Source: Leptospira sp.
GTDB taxonomy: Bacteria > Spirochaetota > Leptospiria > Leptospirales > Leptospiraceae
Direction: 5' to 3'
NCBI GenBank assembly: GCA_025457985.1
Contig: JALOTI010000002.1
Span: 1 to 18,392 of the forward strand
DNA: 18,392 bases
The notes beneath the pieces were generated by a model. That model searched no databases and was not told where the DNA came from. It worked only from the letters and a program-made list of their open reading frames with translations. Numbering within the stretch: position 1 is the first letter of the stretch; each line of letters opens with the position of its first letter. Below are positions 1-7,445 of the stretch, piece by piece. A program made the translations under genes and the position numbers.

Positions 1-359
1 GTGTCTTTTAATTTTGCATTTCCTGAAACGACAGTGATTTGGTTTTTTTTCATCAAAAACTCAACGCCTTTGGCCATCTGATCTGCCACAGACCTTGATC
101 TTTGTATCACTGCTTCAAAATCTGCCTTTACATTTTCAGCAACAAGGCCAAACTCTGTCGCCTTTTTGAGATGCTCAAGAACATGTGCACTTTCTAACAA
201 AGCTTTGGTGGGAATACAACCCCAGTTTAAACATACGCCACCGAGTCTTTCCTTCTCGATGAGACATGTTGTAAGCCCTAATTGTGCGGCCCGTATGGCA
301 GCAACATACCCGCCTGGACCTCCGCCAACGACTATAACTTGAAACTGATTTGATCCCAC
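1..359 (-). CDS. lpdA: Dihydrolipoamide dehydrogenase (E3), N-terminal part, cut by window edge
   Basis: Flavoprotein disulfide reductase that reoxidises the lipoyl groups of 2-oxo acid dehydrogenase complexes (and possibly the glycine cleavage system) with NAD+; cytoplasmic. Only about the first 119 residues are in the window. They show the FAD-binding dinucleotide fold VVGGGPGGYVAAIRAAQLG near residues 10-28, an acidic strand end (LIEKE), and the redox-active pair CLNWGC inside GGVCLNWGCIPTKALL, the usual E3 signature. The start is GTG at 357-359: the codon just upstream in frame is TAA, so no earlier start is possible, and TGGGGT lies about nine bases upstream. The NAD-binding and dimerisation domains lie outside the window. 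Glutathione or mercuric reductases share this fold, but the wording of the active site fits E3 best. Confidence 0.88.
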   Translation of the reverse strand, partial: MGSNQFQVIVVGGGPGGYVAAIRAAQLGLTTCLIEKERLGGVCLNWGCIPTKALLESAHVLEHLKKATEFGLVAENVKADFEAVIQRSRSVADQMAKGVEFLMKKNQITVVSGNAKLKD

Positions 360-405
360 TTATTGATACCCCAGACATTTGGAATACAAGAGATTAGAAG
401 GAAAG

Positions 406-1146
406 TCAAGACCTCTTTTTGGCAACGACGAGCATCCGCGCACCAGTTTTTAAGTACTTTTCTCCATCGTAGTTTCCATAAACATGCAATAAGTCAAATT
501 TGTTATCGTCTAAGAAATTTCGAATTTGAGCAAAATGAAAAACTCGCATTGTATGTTTGTCTTTTAGATCCTTCTGATTCAGGTTGTAGACATAGTTCAC
601 TTCGACAATTGCAACATCATCAGCTCTTGTCAGACGAAAGCCCCTATTTCTTCGGATGGAAACATTCCCTTGTCTCACGCTACTTACATTCGTAATCGGT
701 TTTCGTTTGATTCTATGGATTGGATCCGCATTCCAGATTTCCAAAATCAGGAGTCCAGCCTGTTTTAGATTCTTGTATGAATTTCTAAGAAAATTTAATA
801 CAGAATCGTCGTTCAATAAATAATTAAAAGTTCCGTACAGACAAATAACAGAATCTACTGGTTGTTTGGCGATATACGTTTCCATTTTACCATACTCATA
901 GTGGCAATGAGGAAATCTAGTTTTAGCAATTTCTAACATCCGATTGGAGGCGTCCACACCAAGGATTTTAAAACCCATGGCTTGGAGTTCTTTTACATGT
1001 TCTCCTGTTCCGCATCCAACATCGAGCGCAGTGTGAATTTTATGGCGTTTAAATGTCTCTCGAAGAAAACTTACTTCTTCGGAAAATTTTCGACTGGGTT
1101 CTTCAATAGAAAAGTAATATTCGGCGAGTTCGGTATACAGCTTCAT
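406..1146 (-). CDS. Class I SAM-dependent methyltransferase, substrate unknown
   Basis: A 246-residue protein with a Rossmann-type methyltransferase core. Motif I is LDVGCGTGEH (residues 41-50), followed by the acidic loop GVDAS (63-67) that would hold the ribose of S-adenosylmethionine, then a VDSVICLYGTFNYL strand and LLILEIWN further on, in the order of the Methyltransf_11/25 families. No signal peptide or membrane segment is visible, so it is probably cytosolic. The ATG at 1144-1146 has GAGGGT about eight bases upstream. It follows lpdA in opposite order of transcription: this gene is upstream of lpdA on the same strand with 46 bases between, so the two may be cotranscribed. The methyl acceptor cannot be told from sequence; small-molecule and peptide acceptors both occur in this family. 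Confidence 0.8.
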   Translation of the reverse strand: MKLYTELAEYYFSIEEPSRKFSEEVSFLRETFKRHKIHTALDVGCGTGEHVKELQAMGFKILGVDASNRMLEIAKTRFPHCHYEYGKMETYIAKQPVDSVICLYGTFNYLLNDDSVLNFLRNSYKNLKQAGLLILEIWNADPIHRIKRKPITNVSSVRQGNVSIRRNRGFRLTRADDVAIVEVNYVYNLNQKDLKDKHTMRVFHFAQIRNFLDDNKFDLLHVYGNYDGEKYLKTGARMLVVAKKRS

Positions 1147-1193
1147 TTATAGGGACCCTCTGGGAAAATCATTCATGTATTTCCGAATTTTAC

Positions 1194-1212
1194 CCGTTAA
1201 AGATAATAACGG
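1194..1212. promoter_or_regulatory. Perfect 6-bp inverted repeat in a divergent promoter region
   Basis: CCGTTA (1194-1199) and TAACGG (1207-1212) are exact inverted copies separated by seven bases, in the spacer between the methyltransferase gene and the divergent membrane protein gene. GATAAT (1202-1207), a fair -10 hexamer for the plus gene, sits inside the repeat; the matching -35 (TTTCCG at 1180-1185) is weak. The arrangement would suit an operator overlapping a promoter or a small hairpin in the leader. This is a pattern observation only. Confidence 0.25.
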
Positions 1213-1222
1213 CACAGATCCT

Positions 1223-2377
1223 ATGAAACGATATTTAATTCCTGTAATTTTTTTCTTTCTAGCTTTTTCACTACAATACTTCCTATTTTTCTCTTGGATC
1301 GGATTTACTTTACTTCTTGTCTCAACAACTCTTCTAACTTTGATTTTGTATAACCTAGATTTGGAATCCAAAGAAAACCATTTGGACACCTCAGACACAG
1401 CTTTCGAATCAGAAACTTTCTCTCAAATTAAGATGGAGCAGAATTTAGCCAATAGCTGGAAAGAGGATATCAATTTTGAGAGTCAAAAATCTCTCTCCGT
1501 CGGGAATCTTGAATCGGTTGAAAAGATTCCCTTTTTCAAAAATTTTGATCCAATTCAAAAAACAAAATCGATCTTAAAACAAAGTCTGAAATCACAAGTT
1601 CTGGAAACAATGAAAGCTCATTATTTCGCCGAACTTCCCAAAAAAGTCTCTCAAGTTCTCTATGCATACTATGACGGTCATAATTTTGAAGAGTGTTTTT
1701 GGCAGAAAGGAACTATATTCGTTGAATCTGAAGCGAATCCCATTGAATGGGATGAACGTGATGAATCTTCCGTCAGAGAGCTTTTACCAAGTATCTCATC
1801 CAATAAACAAAAACTGTATATTCCTTTCACAATCAACCAACATTTGTTTGGTTTTGTTTTATTTCAGACGAAAGAAACTTGGAACCAAAACGAGATTCAA
1901 ACTTATTGGGAACGAAGTCTGCAAATCTCTGAAAAGATTTTTGAAAAGTTAGAATATGAAAAAGTAACGAAAAATCCGGAAACATGGCTATTTAATAATT
2001 CTCACTTTTATCAAATAACAAAAGATAGCTTCAACTCCAAAGAACAAGAAACTCTAGTTTTGATTAAATTCATTGATACCTCATTCACAAAAGAAATTGC
2101 AATTTGTTTAAATCATTTTGGGAAATTAGAAGGTGTTGTGGGTCTTGGCCTATTTCGTATGGAAGAAGATTTGTATTCAGTTCTATTACCAACTTCGCTT
2201 CTTGAGGGATTTACAGATTTCTTTAAGAGATTTATCGAGGAAATCGATACCTTGGGATACCCATCAAGCCTTGCGATCGGCTATTCAAACAAAAATGCGT
2301 CTAACGGAAAGTATGATCTCTGGATCAAAAACCTCTATCTTTCCCTAGAAGAAAGTATTCTATACAATGCAGCCTAA
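1223..2377 (+). CDS. Membrane-anchored protein with GAF-like region and degenerate GGDEF-like domain
   Basis: Predicted 384-residue protein. Two hydrophobic segments (about residues 4-23 and 26-44) form an N-terminal hairpin anchor; a charged linker follows. Residues about 130-245 resemble a GAF-type sensor fold (YIPFTINQHLFGFVLFQTKE). Residues about 255-384 follow the order of a GGDEF domain: LVLIKFID strand, EEDLYSVLLP, FKRFIEEIDTLGYP, SSLAIGYS, and a final helix. The catalytic GGDEF loop is replaced by MEEDL (313-317), so cyclic-di-GMP synthesis is not expected; it may be a receptor or scaffold. These folds are read by eye and are tentative. The ATG at 1223 is preferred because the membrane segment follows at once; an in-frame ATG at 1175 would add 16 polar residues. 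The stop codon overlaps the next start, so the two products are likely made together. Confidence 0.6.
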   Translation: MKRYLIPVIFFFLAFSLQYFLFFSWIGFTLLLVSTTLLTLILYNLDLESKENHLDTSDTAFESETFSQIKMEQNLANSWKEDINFESQKSLSVGNLESVEKIPFFKNFDPIQKTKSILKQSLKSQVLETMKAHYFAELPKKVSQVLYAYYDGHNFEECFWQKGTIFVESEANPIEWDERDESSVRELLPSISSNKQKLYIPFTINQHLFGFVLFQTKETWNQNEIQTYWERSLQISEKIFEKLEYEKVTKNPETWLFNNSHFYQITKDSFNSKEQETLVLIKFIDTSFTKEIAICLNHFGKLEGVVGLGLFRMEEDLYSVLLPTSLLEGFTDFFKRFIEEIDTLGYPSSLAIGYSNKNASNGKYDLWIKNLYLSLEESILYNAA

Positions 2378-2877
2378 TGGATCCACTATTAGATGAAAAA
2401 TTCATTCTGACGATTTCTGGAGTATTGCCTGAATACTTCCATAAAACTCTATTAATTACCGCAGAACGAGAAGCATATGGACCTTCAAAAAACGAAGGTC
2501 TTTGCTATGAAAACTGTACTTGTGTCGGTTTTGTTGGTGATATCAATGGAAAAATGTATCTCGCCATGGATGGGTATACTAAATTGAAACTCCTTCCCAA
2601 AATTGCCAAATCTTTCCAGGTAGATCCGACATCACAAGCCCACTCCAGCTCAATTATGATGGAATTTGCAAACCAGATCGCCGGAAAATTGATATCCGAG
2701 ATGAAGCTAGGAAGATATGAGATTGATATCGAATCTCCAGACAACCTCAATCACAAGATAGTTCCAATTTCCAAGGAAAAATATAGACAATATATCCTCA
2801 TCTTCAACTTGAAAGAACGCCGTGGAGAACAATATTTAGGAAGACTGTATCTCGTTTTATTGTTGGAAAAATTTTAA
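2377..2877 (+). CDS. CheX/CheC-type phosphatase-like protein
   Basis: A 166-residue protein. Residues 92-99 (SIMMEFAN) match the S/D-x3-E-x2-N active-site consensus of the CheC/CheX/FliY phosphatases, which remove phosphate from CheY-type receiver domains. The helix continues as QIAGKLIS, as is usual in this family. Only one such motif is present, as in CheX and unlike CheC, which has two. The N-terminal half has an unusual cluster CYENCTC (43-49) and an NGKMYLAMDG strand. The ATG overlaps the stop of the upstream gene by one base (TAATG), implying translational coupling with the GAF/degenerate GGDEF protein. Its partner receiver is not in the window. It may act outside chemotaxis, as CheX-like proteins often sit beside other signalling genes. 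Confidence 0.62.
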   Translation: MDPLLDEKFILTISGVLPEYFHKTLLITAEREAYGPSKNEGLCYENCTCVGFVGDINGKMYLAMDGYTKLKLLPKIAKSFQVDPTSQAHSSSIMMEFANQIAGKLISEMKLGRYEIDIESPDNLNHKIVPISKEKYRQYILIFNLKERRGEQYLGRLYLVLLLEKF

Positions 2878-2898
2878 AACTTTTTCAAATTGTGGGGA

Positions 2899-3930
2899 AT
2901 GTTCCCTCATCTTTATGCATTTCCATTGATTCTCAACTACGTAAAAAGCTCTCGAGAGTCAAAAACCATCAAAGCTGAAATTCGACTTCCAAATGGAATC
3001 CGAGCCTTTTTAATCCACCCCCAAGAAAAAAATCCACAAAGTTTGCCAGGAATTTATCTCCAACACGGAATGAGTGTAATGGGAATAGACGATCCTAGAA
3101 TCCTAACCTTAGCTGAAAATCTTTCACAACTTGGCTTTAGCATAATATTACCAGAACTAACAGAAGTTAGATCCTTGAATATCCAAACAAATACAATTCA
3201 GAACATTCAAAACTTAGTTCACCTTTTACATTCAAAAAAAGACTGGTATAATGGAAAAAAATTAGGATTTTTATCTGCGAGTTTTTCTGGAGGGATGGGC
3301 CTTATATCTATATCAAAACCTGCTACAAGAAAATTAATAAATTCGATAATGCTAATTGGTGCATACAGTGATTTTTTAGATACTCTTCCGTTTGTATTTT
3401 CAAATTTCCATAGAGACAATTATGGAGTCTATGTCCTCTTGTTCAATTTTATTGATGCGATTGAACCTAAGTTAGCTAAAGAGATAAAAATTTTAGCTTA
3501 TGAGGCAGCTTGTGACAATGCTCTGCATAGAACGGGAGAGTATGCAATGGTTCCCAAACTTTTAAAGGATGTCTCCAAATCATCTCGCGAATTTTTTTAC
3601 CAAATTGAATCCAATGAACATTTTCGAACAAATGTTGGAGAAAAAATTGCAAAGGCTGTTGGCGATCTTCCTCACAAACTCTCACCATACCACCAATTGG
3701 AGGAGATTCATTGCCCTGTAGTTTTGCTACATGGCGAAGATGACCCGGTAATCTCTCCAGAAGAGTCTAGAAAACTATCTCTTCTCTTATCGAAAAAACA
3801 AGTTCCCTTTTTATACAGAACATCCAGCGCAATCACTCATGGAGACAACCTCCCCATCCATTCCCAGATTTTTGGAGTTCCAGCTCTTTTAGAGACATTT
3901 GGAACATTTATTCAGAACATGAAATCATAG
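2899..3930 (+). CDS. Alpha/beta hydrolase family protein
   Basis: A 343-residue protein with alpha/beta hydrolase features: the oxyanion-side GIYLQHG strand and turn, a nucleophile elbow LSASFSGG with Ser128 as the likely nucleophile (first glycine of GxSxG replaced by serine), an acid-containing HGEDDPVI (Asp282 likely) and a final ITHGDN (His314). A long cap region lies between the elbow and the acid. No signal peptide is clear, although the N-terminus (YAFPLILNYV) is hydrophobic and might touch the membrane. The start is uncertain: ATG at 2899 has GGGGA directly against it, and an in-frame TTG at 2890 has no good ribosome site. It starts about 21 bases after the CheX-like gene and may share its transcript. 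Substrate unknown; esterase, lipase or peptidase roles are all possible. Confidence 0.72.
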   Translation: MFPHLYAFPLILNYVKSSRESKTIKAEIRLPNGIRAFLIHPQEKNPQSLPGIYLQHGMSVMGIDDPRILTLAENLSQLGFSIILPELTEVRSLNIQTNTIQNIQNLVHLLHSKKDWYNGKKLGFLSASFSGGMGLISISKPATRKLINSIMLIGAYSDFLDTLPFVFSNFHRDNYGVYVLLFNFIDAIEPKLAKEIKILAYEAACDNALHRTGEYAMVPKLLKDVSKSSREFFYQIESNEHFRTNVGEKIAKAVGDLPHKLSPYHQLEEIHCPVVLLHGEDDPVISPEESRKLSLLLSKKQVPFLYRTSSAITHGDNLPIHSQIFGVPALLETFGTFIQNMKS

Positions 3931-3975
3931 AATTTCTGGATTTCCCCAAGGGATTTGCCGATACTTGTCATAAGT

Positions 3976-5457
3976 ATGGAAACAAAACAATCCGCGGAAT
4001 TTAACCCTGATAAAGGACTCAAAATTATCATCTCCGAGGATCGACTTACTGCAACACTCGCGGTCAAACCCATCTGGCTTACAGGTGGCAGTATGAGTAA
4101 TATATTGATATTGGAATCTCTGGATCGGTATGGCGTACACCCTGATCGGATTCTAATGAAAGATGTAGATGCTGCTGCATTAGAAATTGAAAAAATACTC
4201 AAAAACCCAGAAGAAGTTAAAAAAGAACATAATTTTGTCGTCGGCAAGGGAATCCCCGCCAAACAAGGTGAAAGTGGATGGATCAAGTTTTTTTTCCCTC
4301 GTGCCACTCGAGTCGTACTTAAGGATGATGGTAACGCCGATTTTCGTAATATTAATAAGTATGTCCACGTCAAGGAAGGGGAAAAACTGGCAACCTTGTT
4401 TGAAGGAATAGCTGGCGAACAAGGAATCGATGTAAACGGGAATCCAGTTTACCCTAACCCAATCGATAGACCTCGACTAACACTTGGAAAAAATGTATTA
4501 CCAAAGACAGTAAACGATCCAGAGAATCCTGGAAGACAATTAAAGGAATACTATGCCGGACTAAGTGGAGTCGTATTTTCTACAGACACGTCTCTTTCTG
4601 TTTCTCCAGAGCTGAATATAGAATCGAATATTGGACTTGGCACAGGAAATATAAATTTTGATGGCACAATTCGAGTCAAAGGGACTATCGAAGAAGGAGC
4701 CATTGTTGTGTGTAACGGATCCTTGTATTTGGAAGGAAATGTTGAATCCTCAGATGTTACGGTTGGCGAAGACTTAGATGTCAAAGGCGGAGTCAAAGCA
4801 AAGGGTCAAGGTGTAATCAAAGTTAAAGGTGACTTACGAGCCAAGTTTATTGAAAATGCAAATCTTGAAATAGACGGAGATTGTATTGTAGAAAACTTTA
4901 TTTTGCAAAGTAATATAAAATGTTTAGGAAATGTCATTCTCACTGGTGATACATCTTCCATTATTAGTTCTGATATTCTATCCTACCAAGGCATTACCGT
5001 TTCCTCTCTAGGTTCCACTGCTCAGCTTGATACTGTTGTTGAAGTTGGTTTTCATTTTAAGAATGACCGACTTTTTAACGAAGGAAGTGCGCGGTTAGTA
5101 CAACTTGAAAAGGAACTTGAAGCCCTACTTCCAGAGATTCAGAAGATCAAAGAAGTTGTTCAAAGAACCCGAGGCAAACTCGATGACGCTAAAAAAGAAA
5201 AGTTCAAAGAAATCTTTGATGGATACCAAAAAAAATCCAAGACCATGGAGCTATTAAAAGCGAAGATCGAAGAGCTAAAAGGAACTCGTTTCAATCAAGA
5301 TAATGTGAAAGTGGTTGTAAGAAATACTGCTCATCCCAATGCAACTATCAAGTATAAAAAACAAGTAGAAAAGATAACAAAAGCCCAAACTTCATTTGTA
5401 ATGAACTTTTTCCCAAACCAAGAAAAAGCCATGCTAACAGCGTTTAAAGGCAAATAG
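3976..5457 (+). CDS. FapA-like (DUF342) polymer-forming beta-helix protein
   Basis: A 493-residue protein of the FapA/DUF342 family. The N-terminal part (about 1-190) carries GWIKFFFP and VHVKEGEKLATLFEGIAGEQGIDVNGNPV, the conserved core of this family. Residues about 195-355 form regular beta-helix turns (VKGTIEEGAIVVCNGSL, LEGNVESSDVTVGEDLDVKG and similar) rich in Gly, Val and Asp. Residues about 373-440 are a strongly charged coiled coil, followed by a short strand region. Some members are called flagellar assembly protein A, but the role is poorly defined; one proposal is membrane-linked scaffolding. No signal peptide or membrane span is seen. ATG at 3976 is chosen; an in-frame TTG at 3955 would add seven residues, with AAGGGA too close to it. 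It lies 45 bases after the hydrolase gene and converges on msrA. Confidence 0.82.
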   Translation: METKQSAEFNPDKGLKIIISEDRLTATLAVKPIWLTGGSMSNILILESLDRYGVHPDRILMKDVDAAALEIEKILKNPEEVKKEHNFVVGKGIPAKQGESGWIKFFFPRATRVVLKDDGNADFRNINKYVHVKEGEKLATLFEGIAGEQGIDVNGNPVYPNPIDRPRLTLGKNVLPKTVNDPENPGRQLKEYYAGLSGVVFSTDTSLSVSPELNIESNIGLGTGNINFDGTIRVKGTIEEGAIVVCNGSLYLEGNVESSDVTVGEDLDVKGGVKAKGQGVIKVKGDLRAKFIENANLEIDGDCIVENFILQSNIKCLGNVILTGDTSSIISSDILSYQGITVSSLGSTAQLDTVVEVGFHFKNDRLFNEGSARLVQLEKELEALLPEIQKIKEVVQRTRGKLDDAKKEKFKEIFDGYQKKSKTMELLKAKIEELKGTRFNQDNVKVVVRNTAHPNATIKYKKQVEKITKAQTSFVMNFFPNQEKAMLTAFKGK

Positions 5458-5465
5458 TTACTTTT

Positions 5466-5975
5466 TTAAAGAATCAGTCCCAACTTCTTTAGCTTAGGTG
5501 GAATCACATAATTACAATATGGGTTTCCTGGATTCAAAGCAAAGTAATTTTGATGGTATGACTCCGCTTTATAAAACTTTGGAAGGGGAGAAATTTCTGT
5601 TACGATTGGCTCTGCAAACAATGGTTGGTGTTTTCGCTTGGATTCCGTAGCAATTTCCTTTTGAGCCTCATCATGATAGAATATGACCGACCGATATTGT
5701 GTTCCTATATCATTCCCTTGGCGATTCAATGTAGTCGGATCGTGAGCCAACCAAAAGGCCTCTAAAATTTTAGCAAAATTTGTCACGGCAGGATCAAACT
5801 CAATTTGGATCACCTCCGCATGTCCCGTACGACCAGTACATATGTCTTTGTAAGTGGGGTTTTCCGTTTTCCCTCCCGCATAACCAGAAACAACTGAAAT
5901 TACCCCTGGTATACGTAAGTAAACTGCCTCAGTACACCAAAAACATCCACCACCTAAAGTTGCAAACTCGCTCAT
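5466..5975 (-). CDS. msrA: Peptide-methionine (S)-S-oxide reductase MsrA
   Basis: Repairs oxidised methionine by reducing the S-epimer of methionine sulfoxide, free or in protein, with electrons from thioredoxin. The 169-residue protein has the signature [11 protein letters not shown] with catalytic Cys11 and Cys14, then [32 protein letters not shown] split by normal family wording, [23 protein letters not shown], and a late Cys in NPYCNYV that may act as a resolving residue. Length is typical. No signal peptide, so it is cytosolic. The ATG (5973-5975) overlaps the mtnA stop codon as ATGA, so it is translated after mtnA from one transcript. Its 3' end faces fapA with only eight bases between the two stop codons. 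Confidence 0.95.
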   Translation of the reverse strand: MSEFATLGGGCFWCTEAVYLRIPGVISVVSGYAGGKTENPTYKDICTGRTGHAEVIQIEFDPAVTNFAKILEAFWLAHDPTTLNRQGNDIGTQYRSVIFYHDEAQKEIATESKRKHQPLFAEPIVTEISPLPKFYKAESYHQNYFALNPGNPYCNYVIPPKLKKLGLIL

Positions 5976-7045
5976 ATAGAATTTAGACGCTCGAAAATTT
6001 CATTTGGAGGAAATGACCCAAATTCTGTTATAAAACTGGTAATAAGGTGATTCTTTGTAATATCAAAAGAAGGGTTTAAAGCACGGGCTCCCTTGGGGGC
6101 TGTTTTCCCTTCGGGAATTAAAAAATTTCCAGATTTATCCTTTAAAAAATCATAGAGTATCACCTCTTCTTCCCTCCGCATTTCTATTGGGATATCCTTT
6201 CCCGTAGATAAGTTGAGATCAAAGCTATCCTTGGTGGCACAAACATAAAAGGGAACAGAATGTGCTTTGGCAACAAGAGCAAGATTGTAAGTGCCAATCT
6301 TATTTGCTGTGTCACCATTTTTGGCAACGCGGTCACAACCAACTAACACTGCATCAATTTGTTTTGTTTCCATCAGCCAACCTGACATTCCATCAGTAAT
6401 GATATAACACTCGATTCCCTCCTCCATCATTTCAAACGCTGTAAGTCGGGAACCTTGCAAAAAAGGGCGGGTCTCATCGGCATAAACGACAACTTTTTTT
6501 CCCATATCACGTAGAGAACGTATTACGCCAAGAGCAGTCCCATGTCCAGCTGTAGCTAGGGCACCCGTATTACAATGTGTAATGATATGAAATTCACTTT
6601 TGTTCGGATCGAAGAGTTTGGTCCCAAAGTTGCCGAGACTCAGATTGGATTTGTAATCGATTTCTAAAATTTCTAAGGCATAAGATTCCCATACTTTAGT
6701 TAGGTCTTCATAAGTTTTAAGTGTTTCGGCTCTTCGTTTTGCCTCTGTTAATGCAAAACTTAGATTTACAGCAGTTGGTCTCGATGACAGGACATTTTCA
6801 ATGGCGGATTCTACTACCTTTTTATCCAAAATTCCTGTTTTTGATCGCGCAAAAAGAACTAAACCAAACATTCCTGTTATCGCAATCGCTGGCGCTCCTC
6901 TAACAGCCATTTCACGGATAGCTATAATTGTTTCATCTATCGTGTTTATTTTTAGATATTCCTTTTTTGCAGGGAGAAGCCTTTGATCGAGTAGCTCGAG
7001 ACCATCGGGATTCCAAAGAATGGGGCGTAAGGAAGATTGGGTCAT
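5972..7045 (-). CDS. mtnA: S-methyl-5-thioribose-1-phosphate isomerase MtnA
   Basis: Converts 5-methylthioribose-1-phosphate to 5-methylthioribulose-1-phosphate in the methionine salvage pathway; cytosolic. The 357-residue protein has [11 protein letters not shown] (47-57), [19 protein letters not shown] (155-173) with catalytic Cys158, [20 protein letters not shown] (186-205), IITDGM, and [20 protein letters not shown] (235-254) with catalytic Asp238. This full set separates it from eIF2B-alpha-like relatives. ATG at 7043-7045 is chosen; an in-frame GTG at 7067-7069 would add eight residues without a better ribosome site. A weak promoter (TTCACT, 18 bases, TAAAAT at 7054-7059 on the minus strand) would give an almost leaderless message. 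The stop overlaps msrA by four bases. Other salvage genes are not in the window. Confidence 0.95.
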   Translation of the reverse strand: MTQSSLRPILWNPDGLELLDQRLLPAKKEYLKINTIDETIIAIREMAVRGAPAIAITGMFGLVLFARSKTGILDKKVVESAIENVLSSRPTAVNLSFALTEAKRRAETLKTYEDLTKVWESYALEILEIDYKSNLSLGNFGTKLFDPNKSEFHIITHCNTGALATAGHGTALGVIRSLRDMGKKVVVYADETRPFLQGSRLTAFEMMEEGIECYIITDGMSGWLMETKQIDAVLVGCDRVAKNGDTANKIGTYNLALVAKAHSVPFYVCATKDSFDLNLSTGKDIPIEMRREEEVILYDFLKDKSGNFLIPEGKTAPKGARALNPSFDITKNHLITSFITEFGSFPPNEIFERLNSI

Positions 7046-7070
7046 ATTGCAGAATTTTATCTGGCACACG

Positions 7071-7107
7071 AAAAAAAAGTGAAAAAAAGATAAAAAAGCA
7101 TTTGACA
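7071..7107 (+). promoter_or_regulatory. Phased A-tracts upstream of a perfect -35 hexamer
   Basis: Three A-tracts (7071-7078, 7082-7088, 7092-7097) are centred about 10 bases apart and end just before TTGACA (7102-7107), the consensus -35. Phased A-tracts bend DNA and can act as UP elements for the RNA polymerase alpha subunit. No good -10 is found at 16-18 bases; the best is the A-rich CACAAAAA stretch around 7123-7130. If used, transcription would begin near 7138, ahead of the phasin-like gene. Confidence 0.4.
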
Positions 7108-7121
7108 GTCAATGATGCATC

Positions 7122-7140
7122 GCACAAAAAGGAGTTGTGC
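7122..7140 (+). promoter_or_regulatory. Small hairpin with a ribosome binding site in its loop
   Basis: GCACAA (7122-7127) pairs with TTGTGC (7135-7140), leaving the loop AAAGGAG. The loop contains a near-perfect Shine-Dalgarno sequence seven bases before an ATG at 7142 that is in frame with the phasin-like gene. It could display or limit ribosome access, but only if transcription starts upstream of it. Confidence 0.3.
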
Positions 7141-7174
7141 AATGCACAAATTTGAACCGAAAAGGGAAACGAAA

Positions 7175-7441
7175 ATGGAACAACAAGTAAAAGACGGACT
7201 TAACTTTATCCTTGGAGCAGTAACTACTGTAAAAGCAGAAGCAGAAAAAGCGATCTCTTCTATCAGCACTGAATTCCAAACACTTGCAGCAAAAGGTGCA
7301 AAAGACCAAAGTGAAGTTTCTGTAAATCTTAGAAAATACCTCCAAGAAGGAATTGCTCAGATTGATACACTTGTAGGAAAAGCAAATTCTGCGGTTTCCG
7401 AAGTAAAAGAAAAAGTAGCAGCAGCTACAACAAAAGCTTAA
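7175..7441 (+). CDS. Small phasin-like, all-helical protein
   Basis: An 88-residue protein with no cysteine, predicted to be almost wholly amphipathic helix: QQVKDGLNFILGAVTTVKAE is followed by Ala-, Lys- and Glu-rich heptads and ends in an Ala/Lys-rich tail. This resembles the phasin and polyhydroxyalkanoate-granule-associated families, whose members coat granules or form helical bundles. The link is by pattern only, and no PHA synthase is in the window. Two in-frame starts have good ribosome sites: ATG at 7175 with AAGGGA seven bases upstream (chosen, as it would sit about 35 bases after the expected transcript start) and ATG at 7142 with AAGGAG seven bases upstream, which adds 11 charged residues. 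A strong terminator follows, so it is probably a single-gene, well-expressed unit. Confidence 0.75.
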   Translation: MEQQVKDGLNFILGAVTTVKAEAEKAISSISTEFQTLAAKGAKDQSEVSVNLRKYLQEGIAQIDTLVGKANSAVSEVKEKVAAATTKA

Positions 7442-7445
7442 TAAC

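Noticed and set aside
363..695. 110-codon plus-strand frame
   Set aside because: It lies antisense to the methyltransferase gene, which has clear SAM-binding motifs; composition suggests a shadow frame.
1223..2377. Active diguanylate cyclase
   Set aside because: The catalytic GGDEF motif is replaced by MEEDL, so enzyme activity is not supported.
5458..5465. Terminator between the convergent fapA-like gene and msrA
   Set aside because: Only eight bases separate the stops and no stem can be formed there or in the flanking coding ends.
7112..7174. ATG at 7112 as the start of the phasin-like protein
   Set aside because: It lies at the -35 hexamer, has no ribosome site, and adds a cysteine-containing basic leader unlike the rest of the protein.
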